DNA of 64,000 nucleotides from Acorus gramineus. Lineage: Eukaryota; Streptophyta; Magnoliopsida; Acorales; Acoraceae. The stretch lies in assembly GCA_030737835.1 (NCBI GenBank), contig CM060851.1:310001-374000 (forward strand). Reading direction: 5' to 3'. A program made the position numbers and the translations under genes. Below are positions 24,301 to 37,600 of the stretch, one piece after another (position 1 is the stretch's first letter; the number at the start of each line of letters is the position of its first letter). The notes under the pieces were generated by a model, which worked only from the letters and a program-made list of their open reading frames with translations, did not search any database and was not told the origin of the DNA.

Positions 24301-24778
24301 GTAAAATCTAGGGCCGGTGAACGAGCTGAATCAGTCGAGCTTTGATATATTTAGATTTAGCTCAGGCTTGACTCAGTTTAAAATCGAGCTTAATTTCTTA
24401 TTCAAACTCGACTCATTTAGCTCGTGAAAATTTCGATTGAAACTCAGTTCAACTCATTTGTTAAACGAGTTAAACCGAGACTCGAACCAATGCTCGGCTC
24501 CGCTCGTTTAGCTAAAAAAATAGTATTTGAGAAGTCATATTTAACAAATCATACCATCTTATACATGTAAAAATAACATAAACTCGGGCTCGGGCTCAAC
24601 TCGAGTATTTTGTTTTTCCCTTTTATGTTAAGTAACGAGCTTGTATATGCTTAGACTCGACTCGTTTACAAACCGAGCTTTAAAAAATATTCAAGTTTGT
24701 ATAATCGAACGAGCCCGAACGAGCTTTAATAGAGCCGAGCCAGAGCTGCTCGGCTCGTTTACCACCACGAGTAAAATC
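24301..24778. mobile_element. hAT-type MITE, copy 2, with perfect 8-bp target duplication
   Basis: The element at 24309-24770 (462 bp) begins TAGGGCCGGTGAACGAGC and its inverted end reads TCGTGGTGGTAAACGAGC. It is flanked by identical GTAAAATC octamers (24301-24308 and 24771-24778). The interior is rich in CTCGTTTA and GAACGAGC words like copy 1 at 6481-6877. It sits about 240 bp upstream of the JMJ22-like start codon. Confidence 0.85.
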
Positions 24779-27700
24779 CATATAACCCACAGGCCACAGT
24801 AATATATCCGATGTCCACTTAACCCTTTGATTTTTCATATATTCATATAAACCCTCGGTGGCTTTATTTGAGCTCCTCCAAATTGTAAATAAACCCTTCA
24901 CATTTTAATCATTTAACGTGCAATCTCCTCATATATTAATCTTATATGCTAATAATGAGTAAGCCCCTCTCACATAAACATTTCTCTCACCCGTTTGTCT
25001 CCCTCTAACATATTCTAATAAAAAAATTTAATGTAATTATAAAAAGAATATGAAAATCCATTGTTTATGCATATATTCACACAAATCCTCAAAACCCTAA
25101 AAGAAATTAAAAATTCAAACCCTATATATATATGAGATGGAGGTATGCTTATTAAAAGAATGTTAATTAAATATTTTTCTAAAAAAAAAGGTGAACCTAT
25201 TTATTGAGGAGCATGTTTATTAATAAAATCTAAATGGATCTTCAATAATAAAATCTATTTAAATATGGTTTACTTATAAATTAGAGAGGCTCAAATAGAG
25301 TCACCCAAATTCAAAAAACCCCTCTAGTCAGTCAACCTAACTATTTGTTAATCTCACACATAAAATTTTAATTTTACCCTCGCGCGTGTGAACATTAAAC
25401 CCTTCATTCCCCACTCTCTCCACATATTTATATCTTCTGTTTTTTCTCTTCTGATTCATTTCTGATTTAATGTTTCATGGGTGTAATCATACCAGCACTA
25501 ATGCACCAGACCTTCCTATTGATAATTTACAATGGAAGTGCATGCTCAACACCAATGTATGAATTTTTACTCATACATAGTTTGATCTAGAAGAGCAGAC
25601 CTTCAATATCTCAAAAAGATTGTTAAGTAGAGTGAAAAATAAGCAAGAGTGCAGGCAGATAATTTCATAACCACCACCCACCACAAACACAGACCATCAT
25701 AACATTTCCCAAATATTAAAAAAAGGATCCCTCTATTACTAGATATTTGTAGATGAAAAAAAAAACATGTTCTACAAAGAATTTAGAAAAATGAGATTAC
25801 TATGACTACAATTGTTCCAGCAAAGAATGTTTTCCTTTATATTGGCATTAAATGAGATTTATTTGCTATGTAAAGAAGAAAGGAAAGAGCACTGATGATA
25901 TCATCATTCAAAACAGTCATTTCAAGACATGTATATGATAATTTCACTTAGACGATATTAATCAAAATGTCTGACTTCAACCATGTGTGTTTATGAGTTT
26001 GAATCGTGTGGGGTCTGCAAAAATGACTTCAAGAATGACTGTGTATAATATTTTCCATAGTACAGAACACATGACTTCCCACTTTGGAAACATAATTTAC
26101 ACAGAAAGGGATCATCAAAAACAAATAAAAATGTTTTTAAATGCATCAAAAGAAGTGTTGGTGTATGTGAACAAAAGAAACATTACTACCTGTACAAATG
26201 TGGCCCATCACATGCAACCAAAAAAGCAATACACCTGCAAAAGGTTCACTAAGTTCATGGTAGAAGCCAAACACCAGACTCCTATATCACACAAGGTAAA
26301 GAAAAGACACCAATTTTGATGACAAGCGCCTAGATCTATTTCCAGTACATTTATAAAGCTGAGATATTGAATGTATTATCAAAATGAAACTTGGGTCTCC
26401 CCGTTTCTTATAAATTATAACATGAACATGCTTCTAGCTAAGGTAAAGGCTTTTGTGTAATAGACTAATATACTCAGTTCAAAATAATCAATAAACTATG
26501 AATCAAATTGCTCATCGATCATTCCCTAAAGAAATAAACAATATGGTCAAGCATATCCAAACAAAAAAAAAAAAGGAAAAAAAAACTGGTGAAGTAAAAC
26601 AGCAGGATGGAAACCAAATTGCCTGCACCAAAGGGGAAAAAAGTAAAGTAGCTTAACTGTCATGCCCCTGCATTTGTTCCATTGTGACTTGTGACCTACC
26701 TACTTTGTTCCTGCCATTCAAGAAAAGCGAGACTGCAAGAGACCAGGTAGAATAGAAAATTCTACTCCAAAGCAACCCCATAGTGGGACATGATCAGTAT
26801 TCCATGGAAGATTCAACCGCAAAAAGGGGAAGAACAAAAGGATAAAAGAATAGACACAAAAGAAACTTAATACAAGCTCAATTCAAAGTTCAAACAACCA
26901 CCCCATACAACCTTCCTCAAGCCTCTCCTAGCAGGCATAAAATTATCTGATTTCCTACTGGATTAAACTTCCACAGGTTCAAATTGTAAGAATGAATGAA
27001 TGATCCAGGTTGAATGCCCTCTTACCAAATATTAAACAATCGCTGACTACTCTAAACCTGGTCCCAATGAATGAACAATCATATCTACTTGAAAATAAGA
27101 ACTTCTCCTCTCTCATCTGGTCCCCAGTAATATAAAACTAATGGCATCAATATTGTATCATTATTTTCAGAGGGAAGGTAGTGAATCACGGTTACAAAAT
27201 TTGGTAACCCTCAAGTACCAACATTTAAGCACATTCTTCATCCACAATTCCTTCCATCATTAAATGGCTCAATATTGTTTGATTTCCACTAACTCTTGGC
27301 TTTAACATGGCATCTGTATGAAGAATAGGCTTAAACTACTTTTTTTCTATCAAAAAATTCTCTTCCAGATATCCAAAAGAACCGGTCCCTGCAGTGAAGA
27401 TGGTATCAGCCTATGTAAAGTTGAGCCAGAGAGATCTTCCCACTCACCCATCAAAGGACAAATTAGAAAAAACACCAATCCAAGTGAGGGGTAGAACAAT
27501 TAGTGAGTGAGGAAAATGAGAAAATAATCAAAAACAGCACCAGTCCAAAACAAATTTAGTATTTTATGGCTTAATATAGAAAACAAATAAAAGTAAGACC
27601 CATGAACCCAAATTCCAGTGCCAGTTATGGGGATAAAGTTCAATCAAAGATCAAATAAAAATAAAATAATAAATATGAGAAAAGCTCACTCTCCCTTAGG

Positions 27701-28073
27701 TTCAGGTTAACTATTCACAAATAAATGGCAATGTTAATAAAAGGGCAACACTTTGTTGAGCAATGAACATTCATAGAACTACTGACATAGAGATTTACTA
27801 TACACAAGAGGAAGCCAAGAGCATTCCTCAAGCCATTTTCTACAATACCGAGTACTATGTGCCTAAACCAATCCACACTACATGTGAGATGTTACATAAC
27901 ATATCATGCTAAAAAAAAATCAATCATTCAATTACAAAGTCACATGAAATTCACAAAAGAATGAATTTTGATGCACAACATATGGATCAACATCAGTTGA
28001 GTGTGTTACAGAAAATTGAAAGGGGAAGCAAATTTCAAAGATCTTGTTCAGGCAGTAAAGAGAAACAAAGTCA
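24779..28073. other. Intergenic region between JMJ22-like and MYOB7-like genes
   Basis: No gene recognised. The first 150 bp contain AAATCCATATAACCC words of the foldback MITE family. The rest is AT-rich; a 110-codon plus-strand frame at 25987-26319 has no recognisable domain and looks random. Part of the right end is probably 3' UTR of the MYOB7-like gene. Confidence 0.55.
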
Positions 28074-29496
28074 TCATTGCCTTCTTGTAATACACCTCCA
28101 CTGTTTCAAATGTGGAGATCTCTCTAAAAGAAGCAACAATCCCTCATCTTTTGATGATCCAAACATATACCTGACATAAGCATTTAGACAAGTGTGTTCA
28201 TAGTGAGACATTGTGCAACCAAAAAAAGAAGATGCTTTCAATGTGCTTCCAACACAATTACTTACTTGCTTCTCCATGATTTCTTTCTCCATAGTACTAA
28301 AGAACCGATCCACTAGTATACAAAAAAAAAAACACCAAAGAAAAGAAAATCAACTGACCTGTAATGACGCGAAGAATACAGAAAACGCAAAGATCATGAT
28401 CACAAGGAAACAAACAAATAAATTTATATACCTTAAACACGGCCAAGAAGGAGAATCCACCCACCGGCAATGACGGCCTCTTCATGACCGGTTCTTTCTC
28501 CCGCGACATGTCTTTACACAGCTGTTGCGCAATCTCCCTCAAAAGTATCAGTTGTGCCTTGTCCGTCCTCATTGAAACGATCACCTGCTTCATCGACTCC
28601 CTATCCGCCTCTAACGCCTGAAGCCTCATATAAAGCTTCTTAATATCCTCCTCCCCAACCTGACCCCCACCTTCCACCCTAACCGACTCCTCCCCACACA
28701 CCACCATCACCGGCTTCAGTGCCACCTCCACCGAATCAATGGTACAAACCCTGTCAACACTACTCGCCTCATCCCCACCATTCGATTCATAATCCCCCAA
28801 ACCTCTCATGCTCTCCACGGAGAATTTCCGGTTATGTTTCGGGGACTGCCCGATGACCCCCTTCTCCATCACAAAGCTCGGAGATTTCTCGAGCTGGTAA
28901 ATCCGAAACTCGATATCCTCCAACCCCTGCGCCTCCTCCTCCCCGAGATCCGGATACTTCTCGAGGTCCGGGGAGGCCTTCAACGGCGGGTAATCACCCC
29001 CTTCTGCCTCGATTTCCGTGATGCCGAAGCTCATCATGCGGTATTTGTACGCCCGAATCTCACAATTCAACGAGTAGATCGCCTGTTCCCTCTTATAAAG
29101 CAAGTCCTCCACAGCGAGGAACTCCCGCTGGTCGTGCGCGATCTTCTCCTCGGCGTACCGCCGGAACTGCCGGGCGTCCATCACCGCCTCGGCCTTCTCC
29201 CTCTGCAACCGTAGGATCATCGACATCGCCTCGCTCGCCGCCGTCGACGCGGCGGACCTCTCCTCCTCGAGCTCCGTGTACAGGTCCTGAATCGTCTGCT
29301 GCTGACTCGAGACCGTCTCGCGGAGGGCGGCGACCTCGTTCTCCGTCTCGACGCGGGCGATCATCGACGGCGGCACGCCGTCCTCGTCGAGCTTCCTCTT
29401 CACGGAACGGTTCGTCGGACGATCCGGGAAGGAGGCGGAGGAGGAGCAGCGGAGGGAGTCGTCCGTCGGGGGCGGAGGAGGGAAGTCGGAGTCCAT
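28074..29496 (-). CDS. GTD-binding (DUF593) myosin-binding protein, MYOB7-like
   Basis: Three exons: 29496-28432, 28312-28266 (47 nt) and 28170-28074, joining to 402 aa. The N-terminus is proline-rich (DFPPPPPTDD), followed by the GTD-binding coiled coil at about residues 50-155 (TENEVAALRETVSSQQQTIQ, ELEEERSAA, FRRYAEEKI, DLLYKREQAIYSLNCEIRAY). A second coiled coil lies at about 285-335. The C-terminus is basic (WRKKSWRSKYMFG...RCITRRQ). In Arabidopsis MYOB proteins bind the globular tail of myosin XI as vesicle receptors. This one resembles At5g06560 (MYOB7), neighbour of JMJ22 there too. The 47-nt exon is supported by restored frame and conserved C-terminus; without it the long frame runs into intron sequence. 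Confidence 0.88.
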
Positions 29497-31698
29497 CGAA
29501 GGAGGTCCGAATGCATCAAATTTTGAAGCGAATCGGACGGGGGGTTTCGGCGAATCGGGGATCTGAGGGTTTCCCTCCTCTCGAATTGAAAGGAGGGAGC
29601 GGGGAATCGGAGAAGCGAAACCCTAAAAAGTTGAGAATGAAAAATTAGGGTTTCGTTTTACGGGATCGATTTGGAAGGGAAGGAGAAATGGTGGTCGAAT
29701 TTGAACGGTTGGCGGTCTCTGTTTTGTTTTGTATTCTATTTTTTCATTTTTTTTTTTTTAAAAAAAAAATAATTATTTTTGAAGGATCTGATAATAAAGA
29801 GAGAATTTAATTGGGGAAAGTTTTCTTTGTTTTACAACTGCCACTGTTATTGTGATTATTTACAAAAAGAGCCATTTTTAGTTGGTTTGAAAAAGAGAAA
29901 AAAAGGGTGCGAATTAGGTGGGTGGTATTTTGGAGATTATGACTTCAATGGAGGGGTGAATGTGTAATTTAACGGTTCAACGAAATAACGCGTTAACGGA
30001 ACGGAATTTCGCTGGCGGAGATCCCATTTTTGGGAAGGTTTATTTAGATATTTTGGCGCGTAAGGGACATAAAAAACGGTCGGCTGAATCCGACCGTTAA
30101 TGGTCCATTGGTCCTGATAACGAACACGTTCAATCACTGGTTTTGCATGGATCCAAAGTTTTTTTTTTTTTGTTTTTTCTGGAGGACCAAATGTTTGTGA
30201 ATTCAATTCTAAGAAAACCTTTTGGAAGTTACAGAAGTCTGAAAAAGTTTCAAATTCCAACAAAGGGTACCCACCAAATCTGAAAAACAATGGGTACCAC
30301 ATATTTGATTTGGATGTGGGACTTGGAAGCATGTTGTGCCACTTTTTGTGTTCTTTATATTAATTTAATTAGGACTTGGATGGGGATGGCAACGGAGCGG
30401 GTGGGAACGGGTTTGGTTCATTTTAATCCCAAATCTGTTAATAAAATCTCGTCTCAAATGCATCTCAAACCCGTGATAGGTTTTATTAGTATGCTTCAAA
30501 TTCATTCTAATGGGTTTTCAAACCTATTTAAATTAGTTTTCAAAGAAACCAAACTCGTCTCGTCCTGTCATGTCCCACTTATAAGGAAACGAAATTAAAA
30601 ATCTCAAATATTTTTAATATTTTTTATTCTTTTTACATTATAAACTAAATAATTATCTTAAATAATATTACTTAATAAATGCTTAAATATTTTATCAATT
30701 GTAATAATAATATATGATGAGTTAGTTTTGCATATGTATCATATTAATTTTGATTATATAAGTAATTTAAATAGGATATAACGAGACATGGCGGGTTTTG
30801 TCTTTCAATCCCAAACTAATCACATATCTTCATTGAATTGGGACGAGTCAGATTTAGTTTCAACATTTAGAGGACCAAGCCGGTCCACTAGGGTCGAGAC
30901 GGAACAGATTTCTCATTTACCCCATCCCACTATCATCCCTAAACTTAACTTGAAAGTATATACTTAATTAATCAACAAAATTCTTTTATAAAATAATATT
31001 ACACATAATCATATTATTATATTATGTAAATGCATGAACTATTATGTTTTTCTTAATAGAGTGTACAGAGTTTTTAGACTATTTTATATGTTGTATTAGT
31101 TAAATATAAATGAGACTAAAACAGATCATAACAATTTGTGCAAACTCGAGACGTGTGGTGCAAAATGGTTAAATGTCATCAACTCAATAATAACCTATTT
31201 CACATGCGCATATCATGTTGTATTTATACTATAAATTATATAAACTATGACCTTTCAATCTCAAAAAGACACTTGGATTTGGACCTATCAAAGAGTTTGG
31301 TATTTACAGTTCAAACAGTTATCCTTTCTTCTGTGGGGCCTTGAAAACCTATATTACATGCTCCCCAATACATAACACTGTTTTTCTTCTGTGGGGCCTT
31401 AAAAATCTGTATCATTATTATATGTTGAAAGACCACCACTTCAGATTCCTTATAATTTACTCAAAGAGGGAAGACTTCAAAAGGGAATTCTGGATTCAGA
31501 ATAAGTGTTTCACAATTCCAATAAAATAAATGTACAATTCCCCCCCAACACATATCATTATATGTACAGGGAGAGTACAACACAAAACAACATCAACAGG
31601 AGCAGAAACTGGATTCAAAATTTTTATCCAGCAATGCCAGAGTACAACCACTAAATGTGAAAAAAACGATAACAGAATTGTTAGTTACATAGAGTAGG
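29497..31698. other. Intergenic region between MYOB7-like and kinesin genes
   Basis: It contains the MYOB7-like promoter side, a T-tract/A-tract near 29745-29770, a MITE (30382-30940) and the kinesin 3' flank with a near-repeated TTCTTCTGTGGGGCCTT at 31328 and 31386. No gene recognised. Confidence 0.6.
30382..30940. mobile_element. GGGATGGCAA-ended MITE-like element, copy 1
   Basis: The left end reads GGGGATGGCAACGGAGCGGG and the inverted right end AGGGATGATAGTGGGATGGGG. The interior (AAATATTTTTAATATTTTTT, AAATGCTTAAATATTTTAT) matches the copy at 62018-62524 over its full length. It is about 560 bp, non-coding. Exact target duplication not resolved. Confidence 0.7.
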
Positions 31699-34600
31699 TT
31701 ACCTGTCAGTGATTGCGAATAACGATGACTTGGCTTCGAAGATAGACCTCTGAACATCTTCAAACTCTTCAACAAGTTTCTCTGCTATGGGTCTCTCCTC
31801 CCACAGTGAGTTATTTTTCTGGTTAATGAAACTAAGCCTTTCTTTCAATTCCTTTAGCCTTCTCAGATCGAATTCTAACTCATCCTCACATATGCCAACC
31901 TCGCCTTCTTTCAAATCTGCTTCAAACACACATTGCACGCATTCCACAATCAGCTTTTCAGACTCGCTCTTCCCTTCAGTTCTCATCTCCATTAAAACCT
32001 TCTTCTCTTCGATAACTCTATCCAATCCACATTGTGACGCCTTCAATGAATTCGATGCTTCATGCATCTCCTTATCAATGCCTTGGATTTCTGTTTCCAA
32101 TGTGTTGTATGACTGGCTTAGTTTTGAAATCTCCTTCTGAACCACAACCAACTTTTCTCGTAATGTGGTCTTCTCTGCTGACAACTTGCTCCGCTCCTCC
32201 TCGGACTTGAGCAAGTCACCAGCTTTTCCAAGATGTAAGGACTTTGGAACGGGTTCATCCACTTGATTCCGATCAAAAAGCACCTTTTCTGTTTCTTTCC
32301 TCCGCATCTCAAACTCGCACAATTTTGATTTTACTGAATCCAAGCTGTTTCTCAGAGTGCCTTCGGTCTGTCGAGCCTTCGTGAGGGCTGAACTGATCCC
32401 TTTCTTGCGGACTTGGAGATCTGTGAAATGTGCTTCCTTCTGTTTCACGACCAGGGATGATGCATGAACCTTCTCCCTGGCCTGAGCTTCTCGCTGTTCC
32501 CAGTAGTCTACTGAACAGAAACTCGGCAGCACGGATTTCAAGGCTGAAAGCTTGTTGTTAGCAGCAGCTTTCCTCTCTATCATCTCTGAAGACAGGCACT
32601 TGAGGGTTTCGATCTCTCGTCTCTTGGACTGAACGTTTATTTCAGTGGCTTCCAGTTCTTCAGAGATCGTATATGCATCTGCTGTTGCTTTCTCAAGTAA
32701 GCCAAAGAAACTTATAGCCTTTGCTGCATGTAGAAGCTTGTCTTCGGCCACATCCAGTTTGTCTCGCGCTGAATTTAACTCTTCTTTCGATGCTTCAACA
32801 AAGTTGATAGGTTGCCCAACCGGGATGCTTTGGTCTTCATCCATTCTAATGGAATCCAGTTCTGTTAATCCTGAGATAACAAGTTTTTCTGCAAGAATCT
32901 GTGATTCAACAAATTCGGAACAAACTTTGGAAGCCATCATACCTTTCTCATTTGAACAAACACCATCTTCATCCTCCTCAACCAACTTCTCAGGACAGTT
33001 CATTTCATTTACCTCGGCATTGTTGGCCTCTTTGATACTACAAAGCCTTCTCCTTAGATCATCCCGTTCTTGCATGGCTTTCTCATAATAGCCCCTCAGG
33101 TTCTCAATCTCTTCATTCATATCTTGAAGTTGGTGTGACAGTTCAAGATCCTTCGACCGCAGTTCATCATTCTCTTTAGCCAGTATGATAGCAATTTCAT
33201 GAGCTTCTGCTTCCCGCTCACTTGCTGCTGCAATTGCCTCAACCATAGTTTTGAGTTCCATCTGATCATCCACAGCAGCAATAATTGAATCATCTGTTCT
33301 TGAAGTTGTGGGACAGTCCATCTGAGGAAACTGGCTGGCTTCTTTCAGTGCATTAACAGATTTTCGTTCTTCTTCTAACTCATTTACCAACTCATCCACG
33401 CGTCTGCCATATTGTGGGAAAAAAATCAATTATTGTTGCAATATGAAAGTCGCCTCATTAATCGTTCAGAATTTTTGGAGGGCAACATTTCTTGAGACAA
33501 CTGTAGTAGTACAACATTTATATCCCAAGTTACCTAATTCAGTGGTATAATCATATATATTTTAAGAATGATGAGGTTGCAGTGGTTCAAGACAGATGCA
33601 AAGATTGTTGAACATGGGAGACTAAACAATAAATGAAAAAAATAAAGAGTTAGACACACTACCTCTCCAATTTCTCTTTGACTTCAAGGCAGTTATTCAA
33701 ATTCTTCCGCAGAACTTCCACCTCTCTCTGATTCTGAATAGCCTGAAAAAAAGTGGATTTGTTTAAAGTGTTATTGAATATGGAAGGTAAGCCCCCGGAA
33801 AAAAAAAAGGATGAAATTCAGAATGGACTATAACCTGCAAATGCAAAAATTCCATTTCCCCATTGATCGAAGAGTTCCAGGATGAAGAAGGTTCCTGTTT
33901 TTTGACAAGGTAAAGATGATGGTCAGAGATTGTGAGAATATAATTGTGCTTCATGTTACAAAGGATTTAGAAATAATAATAATGATAATCTGACTTCACT
34001 TCAATCAGTGCCACATGAGAAATGTGAAGTCTGGCCAAAAAAGTTAGACACCTTTGAAATGCATGTAGTAAACAGTATCATCAATTTGAGCCCAGAAGTA
34101 AACTATGATGCAAAACAATTTCAGATGAGAACAACTTTGGTAGGAGACGAGAGATTTTGGGGAAGAAATTGAAAAATGCATTTGTTCTGTTACTCTGAAT
34201 CCGCAGCTGAAAAATTAAGAAACTATTACACATAATGCACCAGAAGAGATCAAGCCCAGATGAGTAACAATTATGTATCAGCTAGAATTTATTTTTGTAA
34301 TTCCCAGAATGAACTTTAATGCTAAATATTGGTATTCATAAAGCTTCCAATTATGTACAATGTTGACACCGTAAACATGAAAGATATCTACAATTCAAAA
34401 ACAGAAATGTGCTCGACTCGTTTATGACATGTCATCAATAATACTACTTCAGCAGAATCCCAGAAGTTTTTGAAAACTGAATTGATGAACAACATTAAAA
34501 AAAATAAGCTGTTTGGAGGATCAGGGCTTTCTACCTGACTGGAAAACAATAGATTGTCTTCATCAAGTCTGCCTAGTTCCAAGCTGTCTTTCTGAAAGCA

Positions 34601-37600
34601 GGGAAATTCAGAAGTTAAGAAAAGAAAAACAATATGCAATAGTGTGTGTCAATATACTTGAATTTCTTAAATTTCATTCTGCGAACCTCAACTTCCATCA
34701 GATCCTTCTCATACATGAGCTTCCAATCCAAGGCATCCAGTAACTGTATATCACAATAGAAAAAGGTGAAGCTCACACAGGAAATATGAAATCAGAGATT
34801 TGGTAAAAAATGTAATATTACCTTATTTTCTAACAATTGGATCTGCTCACTCATAATCTCTCTTTCACCTTCTTCATAAAATGACTTCAACCTGTGTCAG
34901 TGCATAAATTAGGGACTGTGAAGAAGGCCATTCATTCTACAAATAGGTAAAGATCACTCAGATTCTGAAAAACAGCATAGTGAAAATAATTAAATGATGA
35001 TGAAATACAAATCTGTTAAAACTATGAAATCCACCAATCAGAGATATTTAAACAAAAAGAATGGAATAAAGATGAAACCAGACATCGAGTCGTACCTTCT
35101 AATTTCTTCTTTCATCTGCAAGTTTTCCATTGCAAATCTCGTAACTTCCTGGTTGCGATCCACCTGACTTCGTAAAACTGCTATTTCCCTTAATAGCTCA
35201 TTTTTTTCCTGGAGAAGATGACTCTCTGCCGACATCTTTCCAGAAGCAACTGCCTCCATCCTCTTGATCCCCGATTCACGGAGGCGAAGTCTCATTTTCA
35301 AACCCTGAATTTCTTCTTCTCTTTGTTTGGCCTGGTGCAAAAGAGAATAGAAGTTCATCCACGGTAACAATTCTGGGACTATCTACATTTCAATCCAACA
35401 ACTATATCTACCATAACATTTTGTAGATATCTTTTTATAAATGGCATTTTTGACAGTAGGGATCGTTCACAGCTATTTTTAAAAAAGTAAATTATTGTAC
35501 TCAAAATGTTCGATCCACATGCAGCTCCAGTCGTCTAACTGATCCAACTGCTTTTAAAAAAAAAACTATTTTCAACATATACTAGCATATCTCTGTTGCT
35601 GGCTTATTGTCAAAGTCAATAATATTGTTAACATGGGAAAGTTTATTTATCCTCATAACAAATATTTTTTTCTGTTTTGTTTTTATTAATTTTCCTGTGT
35701 CTAAGAAGAGGCCTTCTCTCCATAGTCTTTGGAGGGTCAATCTTTTATATCCTTCTCTCTGTTCTTAATAAAAATTAATGATGGTGAGCTCTTACCTTTT
35801 GTTAAAAAAGAAATGCTTAAAAATTTGCATAGGAGTGTGGTCAAATGATTCATTTCTTCAATGATCAATCTAACATCTAGAGGTAATATGTCTTTGATAA
35901 AATAACATCTGGAGGTAGTATGGCCACATATGCAGAAAATATTATATACATTTAAAAGGAACTGGATTTACCAGCTGCAATGCCGCCTCTTTCTCAGCAG
36001 CCAAAGCTTTCATTGCCAAATCTTTTTCTTGTTCCCTCCTCAAAACCCCAACAAGGGCAGCTTCATCTTTTCTCTAGAATCCAGGAATGCCAAACAATAA
36101 GTATATAACAAAGATTAACACTTCAGCCACTAGATATCAATGAAGACTGAAGCAATCTATGCATTGAATTTCTGAATGTTTAGACTACCAATGAAACTAC
36201 AGAATACAATTTTCTAGAAAGAAGATTACCTGAGAGAATTTTTTATCTGAGGTAAGGGGACTGAGAGATCCCATCCCCGTATCCCATTTGAAAGATCCCG
36301 GAGATCCAGGAAAGGATACACTGCAATTGTCGCTTTCCTTATTCAGAGATGCTCCATTGACTAAGCTCTGTAAATGACTCACCTCTTTCTACATATTTGA
36401 AAAGCAGGTGACAGCAAATATAAGAGACGGAAAAAAACTCAAAATGATTGAAGTGGTGATGCTTATGCAAGGGCTTCTCAAGTTCCTTACTAAATGGATT
36501 GGTGATCACATGATGCACGAAAATTCAATGCCTGAACAAACCCAGTCTTGAAAATCAGTTTTTTAGCATAATGTTGAGAAAAGTTATCACAAAATGTTAA
36601 TATATAAAAAATATTATTTGAAACAATCAAAAAGATTTTCTTTTATATCCCATTCTAAACAGTAGTTAGTATAGCTTTCTATGAAAAATAGAAAAATAAT
36701 TAAGGTAATGCAGTAACATTTTAATTTTCGTTAATTTATAATCAATCTGGACATAATTATTTCCATGTCATTATACCTTAAGCTGCTGAATTTGTAAGCG
36801 CATGGTGATAACATCTCCAGAAGCATCCTCATTTACAATTGCCTGATGGAAAAATGCATAATAATTTCCATTATTGTTTAAAGAAAAAAAGGAAAAAAAT
36901 GTTGCAATAATTTATTATTGACTACACAATTCTCTTACATTATTCCGAATGAACTTTGCTCTTTGCGCAAACTTCAGTGTGCTGAGTGTTTCTTGGGCAC
37001 AACTACAAGAACCAAAGACTAATGTCATTTACATTAAATAAATTTAAAGAAAAGGACACACTTAGATAGAAACTGGAAACTTGTTTGTCATAATGGTACA
37101 AAAATCTAAAAATCTAACCAGCTAGATGGACTTATATTTGCAATTATTGTTGTCTTAGAATTCCCTCCTAGTGAGTCCTGAAAAAGAAAGATCACAAGAT
37201 AAACATAAGTTATGAAAAGATAGATAACAAACACATTAAAAAACTACTAGTGTAGAATGATGAAATGAAGTAAACAGAGTCCTCCTCATCAAATTGGAGG
37301 CTCACCACTCTTTTTCTCAGTATTAAAGTAGATAGAATAAAATTAAACATCTAAATGATAAGCCAATTACTGTACATCTCATGAATTCTGTTATCTTTTT
37401 TATAAGTAAGCTCAAACCCAAGACCTCTTGTTGTGTTCTCATTTTACCACGCATTTACCTGGAGTAAAAATGTCAGCTTTGAATCTCTATAAGGAACATG
37501 CATTGACTTGCCATTCGATATGTTCACAAGATTCATGATTACAAGTCTGCATATGTAAGAACAAACTCACGATTTCATCCAGTCTATAACAAAAGAGATC

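Noticed and set aside
25987-26319. 110-codon plus-strand frame in the JMJ22/MYOB7 spacer
   Set aside because: No recognisable domain, no splice context and AT-driven composition; length is within chance for 64 kb in six frames.
35640-35815. Possible LINE 3' end in a kinesin intron (TTTGGAGGGTCAATC...GTTCTTAATAAAAATTAATG)
   Set aside because: It resembles plant LINE 3' tails but has no coding match or target duplication I could see; too weak to list.
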